A stretch of 64,000 nt of DNA from Stichopus chloronotus (Eukaryota; Echinodermata; Holothuroidea; Aspidochirotida; Stichopodidae). Made by a program: the position numbers and the translations under genes. The notes under the pieces are model-generated. The model had not been told where the DNA came from, made no database searches, and was given only the letters and a program-made list of their open reading frames with translations. Shown in pieces: positions 1 to 11,800 of this stretch; within the stretch, counting starts at the first letter, position 1, and each line of letters starts with the position of its first letter. The stretch spans positions 5,801,135-5,865,134 of the forward strand of contig CM037832.1 in the NCBI GenBank assembly GCA_021234535.1. The letters are read 5' to 3'.

Positions 1-117
1 AACAACAGAAATTGAAATCTGTATTGCATCACCCTAAGCTATATTTTTACCTCCCTGAAAAGAAATTCTCAACTGGTTCTAAGTTACAGTATTGCCAGCA
101 AATTCGAAAGATGCATA

Positions 118-250
118 GCAGCTCGTATTACACAAAGTACACGCACACAGGGATCCATTGTTTTGATTACACATGTGGAGGAATGTAAGACAGGCTGAGG
201 GAGGGACTAGAGGTAGGTGGTTGGGAGAATTAAAACTGTCTGGGGTGATG
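118..250 (+). repeat. Interspersed repeat, arm 1 of an inverted pair with 17835-17985
   Basis: The reverse complement of about 17835-17985 matches this stretch. Both share the core CATTGTTTTGATTACACATG, followed by GGAGAATT and a CTGTCTGGGG block at the same spacing. Copies on opposite strands about 17.7 kb apart indicate a dispersed element. No terminal repeats or target duplication are clear. Confidence 0.6.
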
Positions 251-2149
251 CATTACAGCCTTTAACGTTTGTGTTCTAATTCCTATATCGTATATGTGAT
301 CTCGGTGAGTAATGTGGGAATGAAACCGCCCGGATCGGAGACAGAAGAGTTGTTTTAAAGTTGTTAAGGTTTTGAGTGTGACGAAACGTCGAAATTGACC
401 AAAGCCAGCAAATGGCCCAACTGGACATCCTTTGTGAATTGTCGGTTTACTACTTGTTAGATCCGACATGGTACAGCCACATTTAAGTCAACCCGATCAG
501 AATGTGCCTTGCTCTCAATCTATCCAAAATCCCAACCTAGTTGAAAAAGGAGTCATATGCAGTCCGACATTTCACGGTAGGCTGCTTACCGCGTAGCTTC
601 TTGGAAAGTTCTTTTAGTTTCCCCAAGAAGTTACCTGGGAATGTTGCGAACTACAACAGCACAGTCAAGCTATTCGGTTTTCGTCACTCATGCGGTGGAC
701 TGTTACGTAAGACCGGTTCCATCGCTATCTTTATAGTAGCTCCATGGTTCGATCGCAAAGACAACGGTGGACTGACTTGTTCGAAGTTGAGCAAGATGTA
801 CCTGGGCGTGAAATGTGAATCGAAAAGTTACGAAAGCGCAGTTTGAAGTAACTTGGTTTGGCCTTAACACATATTGATGTAAGAATGGTACTCAGTAGAA
901 TATAAGTATGCTAGTAGTCGGGCAGGCAGAGGAGATGTTACGGCCTGTCAACTTAATGGAATACTGTAAAGGTATGCCTCAAACACAAAAGTAATGTTTC
1001 ATTGACCTAGGCAAATTTTCTAGGACCTAAGATGTTTCTGTGTGTTCTTGGCTTGTAATGTTAGGCTACCATGACCTCTGGTAGGCCTAATCATCCTACT
1101 ACTTGTGTTCTAACTGGATGCTGAGAATGTACTGAGCTGAAAGCAAAGGAGGGATGTCCTCCTGACTCCCTGTGAACATTCCGTCAGTCACAGTACATCG
1201 GCTAACTATATGCAGTGTCATCACATACATATTAGTATTACTGAGATGGTGGTGGTCCCACATCAGCACCTAAAGAATGAAATTGGTCATAAATGTTGTG
1301 ATTGAAAGCTTTAACATAACAGTGAATCACAAGAATTTTTGATGGACAATATGGAAAACAATTTTGCCCAAATTAACACTTAGATGATTTCAAAAGGTGA
1401 GGTTTGTCGACAAAACTTTTCTTCATGTATACTGTAGACCTACATAGGCCAGGTCAGACCTGTCAACTCTCTGTGGTTTTTGTCCACATCTCCCACCCTC
1501 CTGGTCTCAAATTCTATGGTAATCTCCCGGTTTTCTTAGTCCATTTGCGACATTTCTGAAAATACCCAAAACAGTACAAGACTTATTTGAGCAATTGGTC
1601 ATGAATAGTGCTTTGAAAATAAGATTGTTTTTTCCAAAATTTTCAACTGTCATACAGTAGATCAGTAATAATTTCATTAATAAGTAAGTCATTAATTAGT
1701 AAGTAAAGTAAATCGTCAGTTTATTAGCAGCTGTGCACACACAAGGGCGTACATATGGCTGCAGCGTAGTTTGGAAGCTAAAAGTCCATAATCAAAGCCT
1801 AAAGTTATGAGTTTTGCACTGACTTCACATGAATAGTAAGGTGGAACAAAACATTGATTCATTTTTGGGATGATTTTATTTCCTTTTGCATCTATTAAAC
1901 AGTTGAATAATGAAGACAAAACCAATGCAAGCATTAGCTTATTCATTACATAGTTGTGGCCATCTGTGAGAGGGTTGGTTAACTGTTTAATAATCACATC
2001 CCTAGAAGTTACACTTAGACAGGTAAAGTGCGGTACCGCTAGCCTCTTGTGTTGTGCACCCCCCTAAACCGGAAGTATGGGCCATCTGTGTCGTAAAACA
2101 CATGCTATCTTGATTTATTACCAGGAACACGTTGTTTAAAACCGCATAA

Positions 2150-2265
2150 CCCTGCGTTTGGAGGTGGATCGAAATTTAAACACGCGACCCCGAGTAAACC
2201 CGCATTCTCACGTTACTCGAGCGCGAGGTAACACAGTGTTACCCTGAGCGCGGGGTACATGAGAC
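2150..2265. repeat. CpG-rich palindromic repeat remnant
   Basis: A locally CpG-rich stretch in AT-rich surroundings. It contains the perfect 8-bp palindrome GGTAACACAGTGTTACC (single-base centre), flanked by GAGCGCG words on both sides and preceded by an ACCCCGAGTAA block. The composition break and palindromy look like part of a dispersed element rather than a gene. Confidence 0.4.
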
Positions 2266-2773
2266 CAGGCTTTTGAGGACTAATGCTAGAACAGAGAAAC
2301 CTCTCTGCCATAAAAAGGTGGTGCAGGTCATTTGACCTACAAAGCCATTTCTGGTAAACGTTCATTACAAAAGTTATGTATTGAATGTATTTATGCATTC
2401 ATGTTTAGGGGTTCACCGGTGTGGCTTTTCGCAGCTGATCCTACCAATAGACTCCTTTTGTTTGTCACAATATCAGCTGATGTTTGAATATCTGATTCAA
2501 TACTTCGATATCAAGTATGTTCTCTCTTAAAAAAAATATATTCATATGTGTACGATGTATCTCTGTATATCTCTGAGTTCAAAAAACAGGTAATAGAAAA
2601 AATTTTCAGGAAAATGTCAAGTTGTAAATATTGTCAAATGGGTGGAATTTGCTGAATTTCGCCAATCCACTGTCTTACCAATAGTGGCAAACATCGGCCC
2701 AATGTCTGATCTAAGTACCCATGGATCCCTACTTATAGTTGCTTTTTTTTCTCTTTCTCTCTCTCTTTTCCAG

Positions 2774-2854
2774 TTTTGACAGACTTCAGGCATCTGAGGA
2801 AGGATCAGGAATTGAGGTCATAGGTGGTTTGGCTGAACAACATTCATTAGTACA
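2774..2854 (+). CDS. Gene A exon (first placed)
   Basis: Acceptor TTTTCCAG at 2773 follows a CT-rich tract; donor CA|GTAAGA. It encodes FDRLQASEEGSGIEVIGG and then AEQHSLV, acidic and low in complexity. It starts and ends in phase 2, which matches the next exon. Confidence 0.6.
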
Positions 2855-5800
2855 GTAAGAACTTAAGTACTTTCATGTCTCTGAAGCATAGTGCACCATG
2901 AAAGAGGTCTTTAACATCCAAAATTTAAGAAAAAAATTATGCGTGAAAAACAAAGAAATACATTGAATTCCTTGCAATGGGGGTATGTTTGATCGTAATG
3001 AGACTTACTGAAGTGGGTTGGTTTCATTTAACTGTGCAAACATGACAGCACCCTTTTCTGTGTTTCAAAACATTACAACTTTGGAAAGAAATGTTTTTTA
3101 TGCAGTTTTGGGAAGATGTTTGTTAAACACTTCTGCTTCATATTTCATAAAGATATGCCCAGGGGTTCATGCCCCTTGCTGAAGGTGTGAATGGCTGTCT
3201 CCATTCTGTTGGCATGGCAGTGAAGGCCAATTTGCTGCTATTCGTATGTAGAACTACCACCACAGGGTAGATCCAGCTGTATTGTAGCTATAGGATCACA
3301 GGCGTGTTTGTGACATTTAACCAGCAGGGAATAATTAGGTATTCAAAATTTGCTGGGCAGTTATGGGGTTTCTTTGGTATTTTATCACAAAATAAGAGAA
3401 AAACCCTTCTGTCGTATGTACAAAAACTGCTACATAATTTTCAATTTGTGTAGCAATCTTATCATTTTGCATTTCAACATGAGATGGGATACTGGATAAA
3501 TTATTGACTGACCAGGCCTAAGGAGGTGATCAGAGGTAAATGATTTTATGTTTAGAGCAACTCAAGGGCTGAGACGACAGAGGTCATTACAATTCTGTAG
3601 TCCTGTCACTCCTGTGTAATGTATGTACATGTTGCCCTCATTGTTTGGGGTTTAAGTAAGTAGCTGCCTTGTAGTGCACTTTGCCAAGTTTGCAATGGCT
3701 TTTTTTCTTCTGGTTTCATTAAACTGGGAATAATTCTTCTCTAATTTTTTTTTCTTTTTTTTTTGTTAGAACTGAAGTTGAGAGCAAAGTTCAGAAGAGA
3801 GAACAATCACATGAAACAGCCCAGTCAACAAGTGGAGGTAGTTCCGGGTAGGTTGATCTTCATAACGTTTTACAGTTCATAGACAACCCCTGCTTGTTTT
3901 GGAGCTTATTCAATTGGACTGCACTTGTGGTTCATCCAAGGGTATTATAGTTGAAGAAAAATCCAGGAAATCTGATGATGCTTCTATGTTGACTCATTTT
4001 ATTTGCATTAAGTGTTGAGAGTGGAAAAAATTGCCTAGTGAGGTGAATTTGTGAGTCAGTTGGGTAGGGGGTGGTATATTAACGAGAGTTAATTGTAAGT
4101 TGATTATCCCATGCAGGAGCATTCAGTGTTTCCTGTGTATTTAAAATTAATTTCTCTCTTCCCATTCCTCTGCTCCTGATCACAAGGCAACAAAACCTTG
4201 TCAAGTTGTAATTTGTTTTTCTTTGTTCAAGTGTCAATTTGGAGTATGTCCAAGATGGGGATGTTGTGTACGTGTATCCACCAACAGCTAGCCAACAAGA
4301 CCAAGGAGATTTCAGTGATGAGGATTCAGAAGAAGAAGATGATGCTACCAGTTTCTTGCAACTCTTGGAGGAAATTGATGAGTGGTAATTGTTATCTGAC
4401 AATCATGTCATGCTGTTTGACTCTCCTTTGGTACATCGGTATCAGACCACATTGGATAATACATATTATATAACACCTCAGGGTTTCCCCTGGGTTTGTC
4501 AGAGTATGAGGCGGTGAGGGCAAATTACTTGACGCCGCCATGAATTTTGGGTTCAAATCCGTACTTAGTAGGTTCTCGAAGCATGGGTGATTCTAGGACT
4601 TTGACCATGATATAAACAGCGCTAGAAAGAGTGTAAATCTCCAGGAGGGTAGTCACAATATAGTCGGATTTTCCGCCACTTACATGGCGCCGTAGGCGTC
4701 ATTCGATAGCGAAACGGTTGTCATACCAGCGTGGGGTCAATGGGCTTGCCATAGGGCCCCTTGAGGGGTAGGGGTTCAGGGTGCAAAGCACCTGGAAACT
4801 CAGCGATTTTAGCGTTTTTAGACGTGTACGAATCATTTGAAATACATGCTCAATTTCAACTCTTTAAGTTGTAACGGGTGAAAACACGATAGTCTTGTCA
4901 CGAAAAAATCATTGATATTGCTTCAAAATCAAAAAGTTCTATGAAATGTTGCACATGTCATGTAGAGTAAACTGTATTACATACATTTTTGAAGTTGAAA
5001 TGTCCCTACAAGTTTCGTGAAAAGAATCATGTAAGATCGTGTGCAGCCTTCCGAAAATTTTAAGTAATCATATCCTAACAGAGTGGGTGTATACTGAATA
5101 GCCTAACCACCCTGGCAATTCATATTTCCGTATAACAGGGAACAACCGACATTTTGTAAGTTGCAGTCTCAGAATTTTATTGTTTTGTTCATTGATCATA
5201 GTCGCTTTAAAATGTTTAGACTAAAGGTTTGAAGAAGCAGACTATTGGTTTCGTGAAGAGTTTTGAACATAGAAATATACGTTCATTTTTGTATCTTTAT
5301 GGGTTGCGATATGTCCGCTAGCTGTCATTCTGCAGATAATTTGCGTATGCAGGCAGGCCTAAGGCAGGCCTAAGCTTATGCTTTTTAATTGACATTGAAT
5401 GTAGTAAAGGAGGTATACGTAGAATCCTCTGGAAACATTTGCCAACGTTGTTTTTTCACATATATAACTTGAAAAATATTGAACATGAGTAAAAATAAGG
5501 GCATTCTTTTACAGGAATAGTAATTTACTTCAATTTTTGTTGAAGATTGAACGTGGATGGAGCATTTCGGATACACATTTGAATGGATTTATTTACCAGT
5601 TATTTTTGGACGTAACTATTTAGGAAACCACATGTGTGATCTCTACCATTGTGTGATGGAATGTTCAAAACAAGTTATGCATGATATGTACGAGATAAAC
5701 ACGGCCAGAAGTACAGAAGCAGATTTCCCGCGAGACGCAAAATTCCCCGGGAAGGAGCCCCCTGCTTCCCGACATTTTACAGCCCTATCATATAAACACG

Positions 5801-8800
5801 TGAGGCAGTAATTACGGTATTTTTTGGCGAGGCGGTCTTGAAAAGTTGCGAGGGGGCCGCCTCCGGAATTAAGTACCAGGGGAAACCCTGACAGCTTATT
5901 AATATCTCTACCTCTAAGTTTAGGATTGGTATTCACATGCCATGCTTGAATCCGTAGTATTGTCACAATCCTTACGCAGTGAGTTTGCGATCATTGTGTT
6001 GCGTGCAGTACGTACAAGGGTGCGTTTCAGGACTCAATATATTGCTGTAACATTGGGGGTGGTACATTGCTTGATGGACATGGTGGGCCATATTTCCTTG
6101 CCTTATCATTTATATTTTTTAAATTTGATGTCAATATTCACCTTATTTCTTGAGATTCCTGTGGTAAGAAATTGACCTGAATTAAATTTGCAATATTTCT
6201 AAAGACTTAAGATCCTGTAGGCTTGTTTCAAAAGATGTAAGCCCTGTTCAGTAGAATGTAAGCCTGCTATTTTCATTATGTGGTCTGTGAAGGGCAGGCA
6301 TTGCAACCATTAATATGTTGAGCAGTTGATCAATGAATATGCAACATGTTAATGGGTAGTCATGGTGATTCTATAGTGAATATTTCATACCACAAGAACA
6401 AGCAGTAAGAAAGTTCCTTTTCTGGATTGTGGCAAATTTTGTTCGTTACAACTACCATTTTCAGAGAACTTTTGGTGTAAAGAAATTTTCCGTCTCTGTA
6501 AACTTCAAGTATTCAAGTTTGCAAACACTGAATTAACTCTAATGCAATGTTAATGTCGCCAATGACGGTGCTGCATGTTGCAAGACTGTGTTGACATTTT
6601 GAGGGATACATCGTTTGAACTAACTGACACACTCTGCTGATGTCGATTTTCATTTTGAACAGAGTACCAGTTTCCTTCGTTTTGATGTCAACTGTTGTCG
6701 ACTTTTGAAAAAATTGGCAAATGGGTACTTCAGTGAATGGACTTTTTTGAGTACCTTAAAACACTGAAAGGGTTCCCCCTTTCCTTTCATTTCTTCCTGT
6801 CATCTTTACTTTCAAATGCACAATTCCCAAGTACAGTGATCCATCTTTATACTGTAATGTGAACGAAAGGGATTGATAAAGCAACCTGATGAAGTGACAG
6901 ATTTTCATGAACCATTTATTCTGACTTCTATTCAACAGTCATCCAGATTGTGGGGTTCACGATGCCACCTTGAAAGATATTTTTGACATGGAAGACTCCA
7001 GCCACCATTCAGCGTTTGACGAAGATGACATCGACCGGTCTCCTCCGATAGTGGATGTCAAATCACTTGCAACTGAAGACACTTTCCTCGGATACACTTC
7101 CTCTCTGCGACAGCTTTTGGGAGAGATCTCTGTAGAGCCTTGTCTGGAAGGCCAGTGTGGTTGCATTCCGCTTCCAGTGATGAAAACGATCGGAACGGCT
7201 GTTACAGTCAGATGGGTAGGGGATTTTTGTAGAATTTACTAATTCCTCCAGTACCATCGATTTATGACATACACTCCATCGTTCTTTGTTAACAGGTAAC
7301 TATCAGTTCAGACATATCTGATCAAAATGACAATTTTGAAACCTCTTTATCACAACAGTGGAAGAAAAAAAACTATGTCTTGACGGTATCAGGATGACTT
7401 GAAGAAGTTTAGCTCATTTTATCACTGTGACAGGTCAGTTACAGATAATCAGGCAGCAGTATTAGCAGTAACATGCTATGAATGGGGTAAAATACAATGG
7501 GGCAAAATTTCGGTCTCCCACATAAAGTGATTGTGTGTATAGGAAAAACAGAAGGATAAGATTGTGTTTGATCTTAAGTTTTGTTTTGTATTTAAATGTA
7601 CACAGGTGGTTGTTCACGGACAGAATATATTATTCAATGATTGAAAATGACAGTAGCCAGTTTAAAAAGCAACAGAAATGGCATAAATACAGTAAGAAAC
7701 TGAAATCATATTTGAAAATTAGCTCTTCTTATTATAAGTGCTTTCATACAGAATGAATTTGCAACAGTACAGGTCTCACTGGTGTATCAAAAGCATAGTT
7801 CTCAAGTTGTCGCTCCTTCGAATGATGCATTGTATTAACAAATATGTTACAAACTGTTGGCCTCATTGTGGCATCAGTGATCAGCTGTTTAGACTGACTG
7901 AATATTCATTACAAGCATACTTCCCACTGGCTTGTTCAAAGCAGTGCACGGTCATGTTGAATGAACACTGTCAATTACTACATTAGAGACCTTATTGAAA
8001 CTAGTATTTTTGGTCAAAGCATCCAAGGGTCTGTATTTTTACAGCTGTTTGTTAGATTAAGACTTACCGTGCATTACTGTTACTATGTTAGGTCAGCCTT
8101 GAAACAGTCACATGATACAATTTTCTATCTTTCAAAATGTTAGTTATCGTTACTTCTAGGTAATTTTTTTAATTTTACCCCTGATCCTAGTCCTCCAGTG
8201 TGAAAATTTCTTACTCTATGCTTTACCCTATGTGACCAGTGGGAAAGGTGTCATAATTACTGCGAAGAATAACCTGACTTTTATCACAATGTTACTCCTA
8301 ATATTCCAGACCAACCCAAAGTACACAGCACTAACAGAGAATATTCAATAACCACCATACAAGCCATTTTCCCATAGAGGTAACATCCGCCTGGTCCACA
8401 AAGATATTGAAATCATAACAAATTTTATGATGAATAACGTTCAAGACAGCCTCATGTATAATTCATAATCATTGCATGATGATGTGAAAGTCGCACAATA
8501 GTTTTGTTGTCTCTTGTTTCTGTGCGACTTTTACGTCATAGACTCGACCGGCCTATTCACAAATTTTGACAGTCTCAGACAATCCGTATCTATACATGAA
8601 GACTCAGAGCAGATTGAAGGTTGTTAAAGAGGCCCATTGAGTTGTTTTGTGAAATTCACTCAATTTTTCTAAACCAGTCAATTTTCCTTCACATAGTAAT
8701 GACAAACAAACTAAAAGGATCCAAAAGTTTTACATACGTTGGAACATTAGTGAGTGAGTAACCAACGATTAAATTTGGTTTTTGAAACTTTGTGACCAGA

Positions 8801-11800
8801 CATTTTCACATTAGTACATTCACATGCACTTAATCAGAGCAAGTAACGGTCAAAAATTCGAAAAAATTGACAGTTTTCATATAACTATTGGATGTGAAAC
8901 TTGATTAATTATGCTAATTGCGAGTATTGTCATGTGTTTATACCCTTCAAAATCACGGCAATCTTTACTGATATCAACTCAATGAGCCCCTTTAACATGT
9001 AGTTTGATATAATTATGGACTTCACGCACAAGAACATTTTGAATATTGCCTGGTCTATAATTGCTATAATTGTAATAAGACAAAATAAAATGCTCCATTT
9101 CACAGATTTTGGAGCAAATCTAATGGTTCAAACAAAGTAGTTGTTACATTTTGGAAAACAGGTTTAGGCCTAGATTATGTGTACATTGTACTAGAATTAG
9201 CCCAATGAAAGCGAGATTCACGCTGAACCTGAAATTCATGACGCTATACTAGAAATGATAGTCCCTGTGTTTTACTGCATGCTAGGTAGTGCATGCATTC
9301 ATTATGTTACGTCAATTCAACTGATGAGATCACTTCATCCTAGGTTGTTGTAAATGATGTGTCTCATAAACTGTTTAAAAAATAGCTTTCTGAACCATTC
9401 TGGTAGTAGCCCTTGTGGTGGCACCATGCTGATATATATGGTGGCTAGACGGCGAAGCGGTAAGATTGATATTGACCAGGATGTCAACATATTGTCAGGT
9501 TGTTTTGAATCTTGCCATAGTTCATCTGCTCAGGGATCTTTACATTTAAAAAATGGATTCATAGAGAATCCCAAATCCTTCAAGATGGAAAAATTAACTC
9601 TGCAAAATGGCCATTTTTTTTACAGGTGTGTAGAAATGGCCACGTTGCGAAAACGTGGAGCTCGCAACCAAAGCTTCAGGGTAACCATGCCGGAGACGTG
9701 GCTCTCTCCTCTGCGATTGTTCTCTCGGGGAGCAGTCTTCCAAAGGTGAAGATGCTCTGCCGTTGTCTCAATCTCGGCACATGCAGCGAGGCGCTCCACA
9801 AATCAGTGCAAGAGGGATGTATGTTTCCAACAGTAAGGTCGTACTGGGAAAAGGTGCAGAATTCAGTTTTGACCAACAGAAAATACAAAGAAATCACAAT
9901 TGCAGGTTTGTGGAGTCCCTGTTATCATTTTCGGATCATCAAATTGGGATAGAATGGCATCCTACTTTTCTTTTTTTTTTTCCTCCTGATGTAACTGCTG
10001 CCATAATTTTTGCCGTTTTATTTAACGGTGGAATTAACAAGAAACAGAGAAAAATCCCCTTGAACTTATTAGAGTTACTACCAGTATCATTTAATGTGGA
10101 TTTAAACAGTTAATCCGTCTTGGAGCCATACAGCAATTACCCTTGTTTTGTGTAATGTGTGATATATAACACAGTCATGGGCGTATGTGGTCGACAGTGA
10201 GGTGTATAGATCAGCTGTTTGCTACTATTGTGTAGGTGAAAATGGTCAGCAGGAGAGCAGCTAGATCAATCAACTTTTTTAACCTTTTTTTAACAAAAAT
10301 GGATGAAGCTGGACGCAGTTTGGTCTCTGTGAGTTTCAGTGTATAGGGTCTTCAATATTTGGCAGTCTATGAAACTTACTCAGGAGCAGGACGATAGGAA
10401 CAAATAATGCAAATTTTGGTTGTGTTTCATCGAAGAAAATTTACCATAGAGTAAAATAGAAAATATGTGTAACTGTAGTACTGTTCTAGATGCAAACTTC
10501 AGCTTTTAGTCAGCAGATGTTTTCTTCACCTTGAACATTTGCACATCACTTTCTGTTGTTTATACACCACAGCAAACTTGACTGCGCATGCAATTTCTAC
10601 TTAGATTCATGAAGAAGGTCAGTTAGTAGATGCTTCATATCAGCCGTTTTGTTTCAAGAGCATCTTTCGAAGTAAGCAGTAAATGACACCCTAAGTTACA
10701 GTCATCCCTTATGAATTGAAATTTGTCTCACAGGGAGAATTCTAATAGGATTAGCATAAACTTTCGGAAGCGATACAGTGTCAGTTTGGGATTGTGTCAC
10801 CTGATGACCTGGGTAACTGGCGAGATGAAAGGCCTGTTTTGAGAGCTTCTTCATGTGCTTAATTAGTAAATACCTTGTATCTGCGGACATGGTTAATTTA
10901 AGGTTAGAGATGTATGTCATGTTCTCTAGGCAGTTCTGTGACGTCTCTTATTAACCATTAATGCTTGCCGACAGTTAAAGTGGACATGGCCTACCTGGCT
11001 TATTTTGTCATTGTAACATTAGATGATATCAACTCTAATGTTTACACGATTTAGTAATCAATAGCTAACTTTGCTTGCCAACAAATTTGGCTCTCTTGTT
11101 AATAATTTTTTTTTTTTTTTTTGCATCATTCACCAGCTGGGACCAAGAAGGGCACTCACAATCAACCATCCACGTTCTCCCCTTTCATATCTATGGACTA
11201 CAGGACAGGGGACATCTTGAACGTTTCAACCATAGAGAACAGAAGCACCCAGCAGGACCCTGGTACCTCAGAACTGGAAGCATTCACCCAGACAATGGAT
11301 CTGGCCAAGAACAGTAATATTACAGTACATGAAGTGGTGACAGATCCGCAGCAAGACTTCCAGGATTACATGAGTAGGTTACATAACTTTTCTTAAGTTT
11401 TCTGTTTTTTGGCCCCCCTCCTCACGGGTAGCATTACATGAACCGCTTGTTTGCAAGTGTGTGTCATTTTAGCCAAGTGAACAGCACAAGTTCATTGTTG
11501 TTCAAAAGATACTCCTAATGTACCTGTTTGTGTTTGCCACTTTTTCGTGTATATTGAGTGCACTCCCAGTCATGTATGAAGTCGTGTAGGTCAGGTTTAT
11601 TCAGTACATGCCCAAGTCATTGCTTAATCTGTGAAGGATGGCAACGAAACAAAAAAATAAAGCAAAGTCATTTCTAGTTTGAACTGTTCCTGTGCATTGC
11701 AGATTGTTCTGCACTTGGTGAGAAGGACCATAGGATTTCTGTCCCCCACCTCTTCTATCATTAACCAGCAATTAGTACTAGGAAGAATCAGTATTGCAAC

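Larger units (their letters stand above)
1..2773. other. Upstream region of gene A; first exon not located
   Basis: No convincing exon is visible here, although gene A must have at least one upstream coding exon: the first exon I can place begins with the last base of a split codon. An open frame at 541-846 has no recognisable domain and no donor of the right phase, so I do not call it. The stretch also holds one arm of an inverted repeat pair (118-250) and a CpG-rich palindromic segment near 2150-2265. The promoter and start codon of gene A may lie here or before the window. Confidence 0.5.
7216..9625. other. Gene A intron 4
   Basis: No exon recognised. The intron carries two dispersed elements, a diverged copy of the 664-bp TTAA element (7526 to about 8120) and a complete 364-bp TTAA MITE (8628-8991). 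The rest is AT-rich without recognisable content. Confidence 0.6.

Noticed and set aside
541..846. 101-codon open frame upstream of gene A with a FSFPKK motif, considered as a THAP-type first exon
   Set aside because: It lacks the spaced Cys/His and Trp of a THAP finger, and no donor in the required phase is present.
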